Shown here: one piece after another, positions 1 through 12,500 of the stretch | How positions within the stretch are numbered: position 1 is the stretch's first letter | Layout of the letters: each line of letters opens with the position of its first letter | DNA from: Utricularia gibba | Lineage: Eukaryota > Streptophyta > Magnoliopsida > Lamiales > Lentibulariaceae | Assembly: GCA_002189035.1 (NCBI GenBank) | Contig: NEEC01000014.1 | Coordinates: 2,172,501-2,236,500 of the forward strand | Reading direction: 5' to 3' | DNA length: 64,000 nt | Notes under the pieces: model-generated | The model's database searches: none | Told to the model about the DNA's origin: nothing | The model's input: the letters and a program-made list of their open reading frames with translations, nothing else | Program-made: the position numbers and the translations under genes

Positions 1-121
1 AAGAACCATATGGAGTTGGAAGACAGGAAATATGGTGGCATTTACGTCTGCAACTTGTCCTGTTTGTAGCCCTTGCCATTCATTGAGGATTCTAAGGAAT
101 GTTTTTTGGTTTTGACTGCAG

Positions 122-3100
122 TGTTGATGTTGTAGAAATTCTTTGCACGTTGTTGAAAGGCCTCTCCATTAGTGTAAATGGCACTGTGGCAATGTCTCTG
201 GCTATCAAGATTTTGGCAAAAATGGTTACATGGTAATCATCGCTTCCTATGTTCTCCATGATACCTAACCACCTTGGCTCTACTGTTTTTGCGTTGTCTG
301 TAGGAACTAGGAACTACACGATTTCTTGCATTTGTTACTGTAAAAGCTGCTTATTTGGTATTCGACTGTCAAAGACACTGATTTTGATGTGTACACTATT
401 GTTTATATTCTAATTTTGAGTGATTAAGCATTTATTTTTCGTGTATGATGATAATAGCCATGTGTGCAGCTTAGCTCTGTAACTGTCAGCCTTATATTTA
501 TGCAATCAACCCAAATATATCAATTTTTTATTCCTTTTCATTTTGTTTTTTTTTTTCAGCTTGCCATCTCATGTAGCTTCAATGGCTGTGAGAAGCAATA
601 TTTTTGATGCTGCCTTTGGATTGAACCCCTATGTTGCCAGCCACAACAGTTCATCAAGGTTAATTCGTTGCTCCTTATCGTGAGTTTACTAGTGGAATGT
701 CATGAGTGCTGAGAAGCCAATTCAATTCACGTCACAACTTATTAGGCCCCCTTTTATTTTTTTTCCTCATTCTGTTTATTAGAGCACCATGAGATAAATA
801 ATGATGCTCGACATCATATGCATGTTTCTTTCAGTGGATCCTGGATGCTTACGGGCAGACTTTCCAAAATGCTTTTGATAGATTGTGAGGAGAGTGACTG
901 CTCATTGACCTTGGCAGGCATGTATTTTACCTGCCAACTTATTTTTCTTACATTCTGGGTTTCGTGCTCATAAAATTTAATTGGCATGATATTCAGCTCT
1001 TTTTTCTATTCCAAGATTTGTATCTTATTGGATTTTCCTTGATGTTGTCAACAGTCTTGGAATTTACGACAAGTCTCCTTGAAATTGGATCACAAAACGA
1101 TGTTGTACTTGCACTAGTTGTCTTCTCTCTTCAATATGTTCTTGCTAATCATGAACTCTGGACTTACAAGGTGAAGCATGCCCGTTGGAAGGTGACATTG
1201 AAGGTATCTGTTTTTTATTTTTAATCTCCTTCCAAGATTTACTTACCCAACTTTCTTCGGCGTTGTGGTATCCCAATCGTTAATCTGTTGAACATTTGAA
1301 CATACACAGTCTTGTAGGTATGTTCTTTTTTGAAGTGTAACCTTCAGATCAATGCATCTCTAGGTATTTGAAGTTGTGAAGAAATGTGTATGGTCAAGTT
1401 CACATCATCAATCTACATGGCATAGGCTTCATGATGTGCTGTTTTCAGATTCTTCCATCCACTCTGTAATCCTCCGGATAATCTGTACCACCACACCTGT
1501 ATTAGAGGTGAACAGTTTCTTTCAGTATTTTTTTTAATTTGTTTCTCATCTCTTTTTTCCATATTGCTTTTAACTTTTATTTGTAACACTAGAAACTCTC
1601 TTTTTCCCGTCTTTTTGAAACACGGGATATTGAGGGGCTGCATTCAGCTCTATTATCTGGTTTGGATGTCCTTTCAGATATGGTATCTTCTCCATATAAG
1701 GTAACCCTCACACCTATGATGTATATTTTAGATTGATTCTTACAATGCTTTTTTTCTGATCTGCGTTGAAGCACGTTTACCTGGAAATTTACTTGAATGC
1801 ACGGATTGCTTTCTTTTTCATTCTTAAAAGTTGATTCCATTCTTTATGATTTATCACAGGAAATCCATTCGGGTTTTTATTAGCATATGCTAATTTAACT
1901 TTTTTTTTTTGCATCTGCAACAAATTTTACTGTTCCAAGAACTTAAATCTTTGTAGTTTTCCTGTAAAAAGTCAATGTTTTAATTATAAATTTATTAGAA
2001 AATTTTTCAAACATCATTTTGTGAATGTATGCTTGATCTTTACTAGTTTTCCTGTGGTCGTTTTTAACTTTAATATTTGGTGGTTCGATCTATTTCAGTT
2101 GAGGAAAATATGCTTTTCTTTTCCAGGACTCACCAAGCTTTTCAGTTTTCCTTGGTACTGTTCTTTCTCCAATGAGAAAGCCGGTACCTGTGGTCACTTC
2201 TGCAATATCATATATATCCTATTTCAGGAATCATGTAAGTTATTTTTTTCTTATTATTTTTGTTATTTTGCATGCTTCTTTTGTTGAGGCATAGCTTAAG
2301 TCGCCTTATCCCTTCGCCATGCTGTTGGGCCACTCGGCATTGGATTTCTATCTTGTAAAACAAATTTGTTTCAAGCATTATTTTCAGGATTCATGCCATG
2401 ATACAATTTTTCTGGAAGTCATTTTGTGAATTATCTTGATTTCTTACAGTTGGATGTCATTTTTTCATCAGCTGATACAAATACGTTCAGCAAGGTTGCT
2501 AGCTGCATTATTGGTTGCAGAATCCTCTGAAGGCCTCATTTATAGCAATACAAATCTTGGTTTGAGTGACGTGCAGGTTGAGTTAGAGCGATGCCTCCAG
2601 TACGCTCTGTTAATTCTCCATTTGAACTAATACTATGTATTTTGATGGTGCTAGGTCTCTGGTTTCCGAAAATCTATCTGCAGGATTCTTTCAGAGAACT
2701 CACTTTGGAATGAAGATCTAGCTGTTGCTGTAATGCAGCTCTTATCTGCAGCTGCATGTCATCAGGTTGCATTATCCTTAGATTTAAATGTCATAGTTTT
2801 ACTCTTTTCCCACGCATGGCTACACCTGAATTTTTGATGTGCTCTGCTTCAATAGGAGCACTTTATATTAGGTGGCTCCCTTTACGATTGACTGTTTAAT
2901 TGAGTCTGGTTTTGTCATGGATACTTTTGCAGCCTGCGTTTCTCAATTTTGTATTTATGTCAAATGGGAGGCTTGAAGCTGAAGTACATGATATGAGCTC
3001 AAAAAAACCAAATAAATCTGAAAAGGAATCATTAGATTCCAAAGGGGAATGCATTTTTTCAGCCATTCTATTGTATCTGGAAAAATCTGAAGACCTTTTT

Positions 3101-6100
3101 CGTAGGTATGCAATGATTCCTTTGAAAAGTGTGTAGGATGCTCATTGTGCCCCTGTTTATATTTTTTTAATGAAAAATAAATAGACTAATTTTTTCCCTT
3201 TCAGAAAATCTAAAATCTTACTGTGCGTACTGGACTTTCTGAGGGAATTGTGGCAAGGTGCTCCTAGGTTTCACAAATCCTTGAACCTCTTAAAAGGATC
3301 AGATGGTTTCTGGAGACATTTAACATATTCTGCTGTTGTCACAAGTAACAACTATGGCAGATCACCTGATACGCTGACCGAAATGGAGCTCCAAGAAATA
3401 GCATATGGATACCAGTGTTTGTCATACACATTGGATATACTCAATTTTGAGCTCTTTCTGCAGAAGAAGTTGCTGCATGCTAAGCTAGTTGCCAAGCGAA
3501 TTTCTGGGTTTCCAAGTAATGGGACCGGGGAAACTAAGGATTCTGAAGTTACAAAGGATACGAGTCTCCATACCCTAAAGGATGTTTTTTCATCCTGGTG
3601 CCAAAGTTCATTATTCAAAAATCTTATCAAGGCTTGTGTCTGTTGGGAGTATGATAGGAGCACCCATTTGCAAGCGAAGGTAAGCTATGTTATGAGAATA
3701 CGTTTCTTCTCTTGTTTACTAAATTTTGTGGGTTATCTTATTTGTGTATCTTCTTTAATGTTTGAAATTTTTTTTTTTTTTGGCAGTTTTCTTCTTGTTT
3801 GGTTGCTGTGCACATCATTCTGAAAATAAGAAGGGACGAAATGGGCAGTTTGTCAATGTTCCTCATCAACATAATGACTTCTCTAGCACAGAAGGTTTGC
3901 CCATCAGTCATCTTCTCTGATTTTCCTTCCTGTTGTGCTTTACACTTCGTCCCAGTGTAAGCCTGAGCCCATTGCTTGCTTTGTCAAATGTTTTTAATCA
4001 AAATATTTGAGAATTTTCCATTTTTAAAAACCTACTTTCTCAAGCAACGGGAAAATTTTAACTGGGCCGTCACTTCTATTGGATTCGTGCAGATTTAGGT
4101 CTAGCATAGTCTAAATGGAATGAAGCATTCCACTTTTTTAATGTGTTTTAACGTGAGAGGAGTAAATTCTTTTCTTCATCCTGTTTTCTCCTCTACAGTT
4201 GTGCAAGTTACCTGCCTTCTTGGAGTTGCTGACTCAATATTCAGTACAAGGTTACAGGTATTATTCATGTCCTTTGTTGATATGCCTGTCTTGGCATGTC
4301 AACCTTATTGTTAGCCTTGATGCTTAATTGTTCTAGCATTCCTAGAGATTTGACATTGTACTATGGAGTTTGGCTCAGCATGCTCTCCTTTTTGACAGCA
4401 TTTTATGATTGTTTTTTCAGTCAGAAGCAGGAGTTAGAGAATTTGATACTTAGCGACTTGTTTTACCATATCCAGGGAGAGCTTGATGGCCGTCAAATTG
4501 ACAATAAACTATTTAAAGAGTTGATGCAGTTCTTAATAGATTCAGATCCCTTTGCTGCTTATTATAAATACAGCCAAGATAATCTTTTCCCCGATATGAA
4601 TTGTTCAAAATTGTATGATCTTGTTCAACTTAAAACTGATATGGGATTCAAAATGTGGGATCGTTTGAAATGGAAAGAATCTGAGGAGGTTGGAGAAACT
4701 ATGCTTCTTCTTTTACAGCATGAAAACTCAACAATTTTATGCACACGATCCAAGCTCCAGGCTATAAGAGGCCTAATTAACATGCTGCATATGACTGAAG
4801 GCGAGGTGAATAAACCTAATTTCCTTAATTACCAACATGTTATAGAAATTTACTCTTGTTTCTTTCTAGTTACTAGTTTATTATTTGGATAGCATTCTGA
4901 TTATTTGTTTTTGTTTGTTACTCACAAATTGATTATCTGAGTATCAATTAACATGAAAGACAGTACAAAGCATCGTTGCATAATGCATGCCACCACATCC
5001 TGAACTAGGTTTTGCAGATGACATGTATTGTGGTTTGTCAAGTCACTCAGTAGCCACATCTCAGTCTCTAAAGAGAAATATTGATTAACTTCCCATGATC
5101 TTTAAATCTCACCGTGTAGGTAAAAATTGATGGTTTTCCCAAGGTGCCTGAAGAAGTGGGTTTGGATTGTATCGACCATGTATGCCAGTGTCTTCGTGCC
5201 ACACTGGAATCTCAAACTTCTGATATTGACGTTCTTGGAGATGTGATTGATATCCTTGAGGCTCAAGCGGAGCTGCTGCTAGTCCTCATGAAAAATGTTA
5301 GTACTAATATTTCTCCTAGTGCTTGTCGTAATGTCTTGAGCGCTTCAGGTTCTTGTCTCAAAGTACTATGCAGCTGCCGGCCATCAACTTCCTTGGGAAA
5401 AGCAATTGAGATTTTGCTTATTCTGATCATCACTTCAGCCGAGTTAGTAGGAAAGGACTTGCATTCTGAAGAAGCAGCCCGCATTGAATTTATTGATAGC
5501 TCTACTCAGATGTCTAGTACGAGCTTAGGGTTGTTACCTGTTCTTTGTGTTTGCATCTCCCGGACAGATTCTCTCGCTCTATCCTTGGCAGCTATTGATA
5601 TGATTTTGAAGGGATTCTCAAGGCCTTTTACCTGGTTCCCTATTTTACAAAGACATCTTCCTCTGCAGTTCATCGTTAATAAGCTTCAAGAGGAACCTTC
5701 CCCAAGGTTATCTCTGTGATATTGAAGTTTCTATTGAATATTGCCCGTATACGTCAAGGTGCTGAAAGTCTCTTGAATGTTGGCATCCTCGAATATTTGA
5801 GAGTACTATTGGGCAGATTTGATGGGCAGCCAGCCTCATCCATTGGCACAGAGAGTGTCTCAGATACAACTGTGAACCCTCAGTCAGTATGGGGCCTCTG
5901 CTTGGCTGTTCTAACTGCAGTTGTTCAGTCTTCTGGCGATAGTTCCTCTTCAGCCATCATTGTTGATTTCATAATGGCCGGTATGTTGGTTGATAAAACT
6001 CCTCTGGTTTCTCACTACTCTTGTGATTATTCCTCAGATGGTGACAATGGTAGAAGGGTCCGTGCATTGTTACCAAGAATTTCTTTAAATGATTTAAAAG

Positions 6101-7304
6101 AAACGCAAAATGCTTGGGCCTTGATATGTGTCCTTGCAAGAGATTGGAATTCCTGGAAAAGAGTCACGCAGAATATGGAGTCTCAGTTGAGAGAAAAGAG
6201 CATTCATTTGTTAGCCTTGATAGGCAAGGTTGCTCACCGAGTGGGAGATTCTACCAGAAGAGATTCTCCTTTATCATTCAGTCCTGTTCTCAAAGAAGAG
6301 TTTGAATGCTACAAGAAACCATCATTCATCAAAAGCCAGAATGGCTGGTTTGCATTATCAGCTCTTAGCTGCAAGTTAGATGCTAAGTTGCTGCCCTTGT
6401 CTTACAGTATGACTGCTCTCATCTCTAGAGATCAGTTGAATGACATTTCAAAACCAGCTCCACATACTCATTTTTCAGATTTGATTTCCATTGAAATATA
6501 CAAGATAGGTTTTCTTCTACTCAAATTTTTATGCACGCAGACTGAAATCGCTGCTCACAAGGCAGAGGACAACGGCTTTGTTGACCTTGCGCATTTCCCT
6601 GAGCTACCAATGCCAGATATATTGCATGGCTTGCAGGTGTGAAGTTACATGGAAAAATCTTGCGTTCTTTAGATTCTTTTAATGTTGCCACCTTTGAGAA
6701 TCTATTATTGTCTTCAAAATGTCAAACATGCCCTCCGTTGAAGGTTATCAGATCATGAGGATGTTTTTGAGTGGGAATTTGACCAGTCTTAGTTTCATTG
6801 TGGTTGCCTTTTCATGAAAAAAAAAAAAAAAATTGTTGGTACCACTTTATTTCAAATTCGCAAAAACATGCTCCTTTATTCACTCTTTGAGATCTTGGCT
6901 AATCTTGGTTTACACGTTAGGATCAAGGTATATTGATAATCACCGAGCTATGTGCATCAGCCAAACAGATGAATGACCAAACACAGGAGCTGTGCCTTCT
7001 GCTATGGCATATAACCATGATGTCGCTGTACTTGGAGTATTGTGTCATACAAATATGTGGCATAAGACCTGTACTTGGACGTGTCGAGATGCTCGTGAAG
7101 GAACTCCGGCTTATCTTTCAAGGTACTAGCTCAAGGGTTTCTTTTGATCTGGCTGAGTAGTGTTTTCCCCTGCATTAATTGACCTCCTACTGCATTGCAA
7201 CAGCGGCAGAGGGCCACGGCTTCCTGAAAGAGCCCCTTAACTCGCTCAAGCAAATTGTATGTTTCGTGTACCCAGAGCTACTACACCATGAAGCTTTGTT
7301 CTGA
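122..7304 (+). CDS. NUP188: Nucleoporin NUP188 homologue, C-terminal part (5' end outside window)
   Basis: Large scaffold nucleoporin of the nuclear pore inner ring, built of alpha-helical repeats. About 17 exons are visible, including 122-232, 560-658, 835-917, 1055-1203, 3204-3679, 4421-4805, 5120-6636, 6922-7122 and 7203-7304 (stop TGA 7302-7304). The translated exons match the plant NUP188 (old DUF3414) family along their length; examples are VLEFTTSLLEIGSQNDVV and FSLQYVLANHE at 1055-1203, and ILKFLLNIARIRQGAE near 5720. The protein is helical and leucine-rich, with no membrane segment. Two oddities: the intron at 918-1054 starts with GC instead of GT, and the long exon changes frame at the C run 5700-5703, where one extra base would rejoin both halves. 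The start codon and N-terminal half lie left of the window. Family identification is firm; some small exon borders are approximate. Confidence 0.9.
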
Positions 7305-8317
7305 ACTATGATTCCAAAAACCAAGGAACGTCACCCAATTTTGAAGGAAGTGACCAGGAGTTGTCTTGGAAAAGGTAGGAAGTGATGCTATTGTAGACTG
7401 TGTCTATAGTTTATGGGCTGTTCTTTCGTAAGTTAATGGTTTTTTTTATGTATTTTCACTGCGTGTACCATTTTGTTGCGTTAATACCGTTTTAGGTGTT
7501 TTTTAATTTATTTTATTTCGCACAAAAGAAGGGTCCACCCCCGGGATCCAGGTGGACGGCCGGAGGCCGGCGACGGTTGTTGGGATTGTTCTGAGAAAAC
7601 GGAATAATAAATTGTGGCTTATTCGTCCCCAAATATATGTTTCGAAGGGCTTCTTTGACATGGCGCGCGAGTTTGGATAATTTAAACTGGTGATCGATCC
7701 TAGGGTTTCTTTGACATGACGACCGGCGGCGAGTCCCCAGGCCTATCATTATGGAACACCATGGAGACCGCCGAGAATTCTCGCGCGCCCTGCACCGGAG
7801 AAAAAAGGCGTCGGCTGATCTAGCATACCTCTTTACAACAACGGATCCGCTTTCCACCGCGTGTATCCCAATTTCATGTGCGAGGAGGGGCATTTTCACC
7901 GCCGGGAACGGCTCTGTAGGCGAGTCGAGGGATGCCTTCATCTGCACTTAAAAGAGAGATGCAGACCGGCGGAATGACCAGGACGCAGTGTTTGGTCGGT
8001 CAGGTTATCTAGGGATCCGATGTCATCAAGGCCATACAGAAGGCTGGATGTAGCAGTTGAAAGACCTCGAAGCCTGTGGTGACTTGTGGTCGGATTTGCT
8101 AAATCTATCGTCCGATGCTAGCATGGATTTGTTCAATAGCCACTGATACCTACAATGTTGTTGCTGCATTGAGCCTCGTTTCCAATGTGAAGACTACAAA
8201 AATGGGTCAAATTTTACTTCAAGGTCTCTCATCACAAGGTCATCATCTACGGAGCAAAAGCAAGTGTGTGGAGCACTTACATGGAGAAAACCAACAACCG
8301 CCTGCATGATATTCATG
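7305..8317. other. Intergenic, no recognised gene
   Basis: Holds the 3' untranslated region of NUP188 and then GC-richer sequence. An open frame of 144 codons on the minus strand (7513-7947) is unlike any family I know, has low-complexity arginine-rich stretches and looks fortuitous. The PSRP3 3' untranslated region should lie in the right part of this stretch, since that gene ends at 8318 on the minus strand. Confidence 0.6.
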
Positions 8318-8809
8318 TTACTTCTGCCAGAAATTGATGATATCGGTTGCCTGATTGAGCAAAATCACCTTCTGCCTTTGGGGAATCCAGGGCTTGCTAT
8401 CCAGCATCGTCTTCAGCTCTTCCCAGGCATCTTTTCTTGGCCAAAAGTAGTAGGGGCTCAGAGGAATTGTTCCCTGTCCTCCAGGAATCACTTGGTCTAA
8501 TGCAATCCCAATGTTCTTCTCCATCCAAACGAATTTCAGCATCAACCTCGGCCTCTCCACCGGCTTCACTACCACTCTTAGCTTCTCCTTTTTTGCTTCG
8601 ATTCCCCCATCTTTTTCATCCAAAACGGAAGAAGCAGCAGCAGAAACCCCTAATTTGCGTGTTTTTCTGTCGGTCCTACGTAGCAGCGTGAAATCAAATG
8701 AAGTTCTCAATGGCTCTGAAGCAATATTTTTGAAGCCAGATTCTCTGAGAAGAGGAATCGCAGGGCGATTGGGCGAGACCTGCGCAACAGCGGGGAAGAA
8801 TAACGCCAT
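8318..8809 (-). CDS. PSRP3: Plastid-specific 30S ribosomal protein 3 (PSRP3, cS23, Ycf65-like)
   Basis: Subunit of the chloroplast small ribosomal subunit, homologous to cyanobacterial/plastid Ycf65 and encoded in the nucleus. Single exon, 163 residues, ATG at 8807-8809 and TAA at 8318-8320. Residues 1 to about 60 are serine/arginine-rich and fit a plastid transit peptide. Residues about 95-163 carry the family core, including [37 protein letters not shown] and the C-terminal [15 protein letters not shown], which are nearly invariant in plants. Upstream, on its promoter side, lie TGGGCC-type motifs typical of nuclear genes for organelle translation. It is divergent from the NIPA gene, with 948 bp between start codons. 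Identification is firm. Confidence 0.95.
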   Translation of the reverse strand: MALFFPAVAQVSPNRPAIPLLRESGFKNIASEPLRTSFDFTLLRRTDRKTRKLGVSAAASSVLDEKDGGIEAKKEKLRVVVKPVERPRLMLKFVWMEKNIGIALDQVIPGGQGTIPLSPYYFWPRKDAWEELKTMLDSKPWIPQRQKVILLNQATDIINFWQK

Positions 8810-9757
8810 GGTTCATTCACCTCTTGGAGAAGATGAAATCAAATAAATACCGCCGAAAATGGGCCGCAATCTGGGTAATTGCCTAATAAGAAAGCCCATA
8901 TTATGTGGGCGCCGTCCGCTTCCAGGCTTGAGGCTCGACTTGCAAGTTGCTATGGTGATCACCCTTCGTTATCTTTCCATCTAGGCATCTGACACGACAT
9001 TCTGAATGGTCGGTTTGTGTAGCTTTCTACCGTTGGAATTCAACGCTGGAAGGCGCACCAGTAACTTCATCAACCAAGGGTAACCCCCATTCTCTTCGAA
9101 GTGTTTTCTCAATCCATAAAGTGAAATTTGAATCAGCTGATGAGCAAGAGAAATCCGGATCTCACATCGGGGACCAAGAGACGTGGTCGTTGATAAGCGT
9201 GTGGTACAGCCTTCAGTCCAGATGAGCAAGACTCGGTGGAATCCGATCTGGGGCAGTAGCCGAGTCAAGGTAGCGTTTAGTGTTCCGCCGCTGGGCCCAG
9301 AAACCGCGGATGATACGCATACAGCCAATCGTTTAGATCACCATCATGTTGTAAGAAAAGTCTTAGACTGCATCTCCCGTGCTGCTGCAAAACATTTGTT
9401 ACCTTTTCTTTCCACGGCGTTTTCTCTACCCCGACAGGCTGTCCTTAATCGCGGAATAGTTGACGCTCTAAGGGAAGGATTTTGATAACCGGCGTCTCCG
9501 CTCAAGTTGTGGAATTTTGTGTTGCTGGTATTTTCGCCTTTTGGGCGGCGTTGGCGGGAATAAGGATTTGCTTGCAACTTGTATCGTGCGCTGTGGCTTT
9601 AATTGAACTCCCTACGAGTTTTGTGTTTCTGGTATTTTCGCCATTTGGTCAGTGGGTTCTGGCCAGTGTTTGAGTTATCAAGTAATCGAGATTTAAATCG
9701 TATAAAGGGATACGGATTAGGCGGTCTATTGCAGAACGGGTTATTCCTCCCGCGGTG
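8810..9757. other. Divergent intergenic region between PSRP3 and NIPA
   Basis: Contains both promoters. A 115-codon minus-strand open frame (8981-9328) matches no family I know and lies in promoter space, so I do not call it. No clear TATA box was identified for either gene. Confidence 0.5.
8859..8899 (-). promoter_or_regulatory. Site II motifs upstream of PSRP3
   Basis: ATGGGCC at 8859-8865 and AGCCCAT at 8893-8899 lie 50-90 bp upstream of the PSRP3 ATG. Site II elements (TGGGCC/T) bind TCP factors and are enriched in promoters of ribosomal and organelle-protein genes, so the position and target fit. Functional role is inferred. Confidence 0.5.
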
Positions 9758-11471
9758 ATGGCGGTCTCCGATAACACGAGAGGCTTACTTTTGGCGTTGT
9801 TGTCGGGTTTGTTTATTGGGACCAGTTTCATTCTGAAGAAGAAGGGTCTACGCCGCGCTGCTGCCGCTGGTACAAGGGCAGGTAACCTAGCTGTATTGAC
9901 CCTAATTATTTTCTGTTCTCTAGGATCTTTTTCTATTTGATTGGACAGGAGATGTGTTGAAACCAATAACCTAGCTGTATTGAATCTCTTAATATCAATA
10001 AAGCTAAAAACTTCAGAGTATTTTTTAAATTTGTTCTGAAATTAATATCCCAGAGAATAGCATCTTGGCGGTAGTTGATGCGACTATTTATGCAGGCTAT
10101 GGAGGCTACACTTACTTGCTAGAACCTTTATGGTGGGCTGGGATGACCACCAGTAAGTTGTGATGCACACTTAGTTCTTCTCTGGATTAGAGTGGGAGTG
10201 TCTTTTATTGTAATTCTTCTCTATCTTCACAGTGCTTCTTGGAGAAGCTGCCAATTTTGTTGCGTATATTTATGCACCTGCCGTTCTTGTTACCCCTCTT
10301 GGTGCGTTGACTATAATTGTCAGGTAAATGTATCACCTTCTGAACCATAGATCTGTCCATTAAAGTATTTTTCCTACTAGAGTGACTAGAAAGCTAATTA
10401 TTTTACAAATACGAATAGTGCTGTATTAGCACATTTCATGTTGAAGGAACGGCTGCGGCGGATGGGTGTCCTTGGGTGTCTCTCTTGCATTGTTGGATCT
10501 GTAGTTATAGTCATTCATGCTCCTCAAGAACATATCCCAAATTCTGTCAAAGAGGTTTGGGATTTGGCTACTCAGCCAGGTTAATCTCTATTCTGTCTTA
10601 CCTTTTTTTCCAGAATTAATGCGCTGCATCCTGCTCACTTTTTTGTCGAATGATTAACCTCTTCTGCTGGTCTTTTTTCATGGAATTTTTTTTTTCATTT
10701 TCATGTGCATGTAGCATTTCTGATCTATGCCGGAGCTACACTATCCCTGGTGCTAGTCTTGGTGCTTCATTTTGAACCTCTCCATGGGCAGACAAATGTC
10801 CTTGTTTACCTTGGTGTTTGTTCCTTGACTGGTGCAATCACGGTACTTAATTCTGTCTCATGTATGATCATAGTTTCATGCATCAAGACGTAGATGCACC
10901 TGGGATCTTCATTGCATGTTAATCTTGAAGGTCGTGAGTATCAAGGCCATCGGAATCGCCATTAAACTTACCTTGGAGGGGATCAATCAGTTCATCTATG
11001 CACATACTTGGTTCTTTCTATCCGTTTCTGTGGTTTGTATCCTCATACAGCTGATTTATTTGAACAAGGTAGCCATTTCAACCCTGGAAAATACCATTTG
11101 TTTATACTCCGATTGGCCATTTACCAGAGCCTGTTTATCTGCTAGGCTCTCGACACCTTCAATGCCGCCATAGTTTCTCCCATATACTACGTCATGTTCA
11201 CAACTCTTACCATAACCGCAAGTGCCATTATGTTCAAGGTAAGCATATTTTTCTTGAAGAGTCGCTCTACTCCAGCTGGATCATCATCAGACTTCTCTTT
11301 GCATAGGATTGGTCTCATCAAGATGCAAGCAGCATAACCTCTGAAATTTGTGGATTCATAACCGTGGTTTCCGGGACAATCCTACTTCATACGACAAGAG
11401 ACATGGAGTCTTCTGCTTCAATAGGTAGGAAGGAGCAAAGGGTCAAAATATTGTTCCTGGTCCCCTTCTGA
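9758..11471 (+). CDS. NIPA-type magnesium transporter (DUF803), multi-pass membrane protein
   Basis: Member of the NIPA (Mg_trans_NIPA) family, usually annotated in plants as probable magnesium transporter of endosome or plasma membrane; transport of magnesium is inferred from the family. Eight exons: 9758-9881, 10096-10152, 10233-10323, 10419-10579, 10715-10842, 10931-11068, 11146-11238 and 11307-11471, all GT-AG and in phase, giving 318 residues. Signature stretches are LLALLSGLFIGTSFILKKKG at the N terminus, YTYLLEPLWWAGM, AANFVAYIYAPAVLVTPLGA and AIVSPIYYVMFTTLTI, spread over eight or nine hydrophobic helices. The start is the ATG at 9758. The last part of this gene, from within exon 6 onward, is duplicated downstream at 17988-20250 as a dead copy. 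Confidence 0.9.
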
Positions 11472-11942
11472 CTACTCATTATCTTTACAGGAAACATAAC
11501 TTGGTACGACGGAGATTCGATGAAGGGCCTTGAAGAGGCTCATTTCATCGCGTTGAACAGCTCAGACTGCTTCGACACACGATTGAGTGAAGTCTGAGAA
11601 TGATTTCAGGTTGTTTTGTATTCTTTTTGACTTGAGATTCGTAAATTGTATCTGTCGCTTCACGGTCCGCCTGCCTGGGGCTGGCTCTGTCTCTTTGTAA
11701 GGCTCGTTAATTCAATTAATTTATTTCCCTCATGTGTATATTTCATTGCACGAATATGTTGAAAAATGAGGGTGCCATCATCATCAGAGTATGTTGCATT
11801 ACAGCTCCATACTTCAAGGAGGCTAATAGAGCAGTTTTTCATGCTCCGGCAGCCGTACATCAAAATGGGGGCGTTCGTCTTGTCTCGACTCTGGTATGCT
11901 GTTTATATTTATCTTCTTTTTTAACTACGGAGTTGACTCTCT
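11472..11942 (+). other. Spacer between NIPA and amidase 1
   Basis: Contains the NIPA 3' untranslated region and amidase 1 promoter. It matches 25822-26235 of the second copy, including GGGCCTTGAAGAGGCTCAT at its left side. No separate gene is evident. Confidence 0.6.
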
Positions 11943-12500
11943 GTACACATCCGATCCTATCTTGTCTCCTTGTCTTCTACGCAGGAACTAGCGACAAATA
12001 GACGTCGCTGTCGTCAGATTGCGTAGCGTCTTCCTCCAGTTCATAATCGCCCCTCTTGTGTACTAATCGCCCCTCTTGTGCAACCAGCACAGACCAACGC
12101 TCAAGATTTCGTGATCGAAGAAGCCACAATTGCAGCCGTGCACACAACCGATCCTATCCCGTCCCGTCTCCTTATCTTCTACGCAGGAACCAGCGAATGG
12201 ACATCGCAGTCGTCACATTGTGTAGCGTCTTCCTCCAGTTCATAATCGCCCCTCTTGTGTACCCAGCACAGACCAATGCTCAAGATTTCGTAATCGAAGA
12301 AGTCACCATTGCAGCCGTACGCACACATCCGATCCTATCCCGTCTCCTTATCTTCTAAGCAGAAACCAGCGAAAAAATGGACATCGCAGTCGCCGCATTA
12401 TGTATCGTCTTCCTCCAGTTCATAATCGCCCCTCTTCTGAACCCAGCACAGACCAATGCTCAAGATTTCTTGATCGAAGAAGCCACCATTGCAGCCGTAC
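11943..12500 (+). repeat. Triplicated 5' end of amidase 1 (three tandem units of about 180-198 bp)
   Basis: Units at about 11943-12140, 12141-12320 and 12321-12500 each run from ACACATCCGATCCTATC through the 5' leader and the signal-peptide coding part to GCAGCCGTAC. Unit 1 carries an extra internal repeat of about 18 bp around AATCGCCCCTCTTGTG. Only unit 3 continues into the amidase reading frame, with ATG at 12377. Unit 2 has its own ATG at 12197 in the same context; in unit 1 the corresponding ATG is changed to ATAG. The second amidase copy at 26240 has a single unit. Confidence 0.9.

Noticed and set aside
5704-5716. Possible intron in NUP188 beginning AAG|GTTATC
   Set aside because: The conserved frame resumes immediately at the supposed donor, leaving no intron sequence and no acceptor.
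7513-7947. 144-codon minus-strand open frame
   Set aside because: No recognisable domain, no splice support and biased composition; kept only as a note in the intergenic entry.
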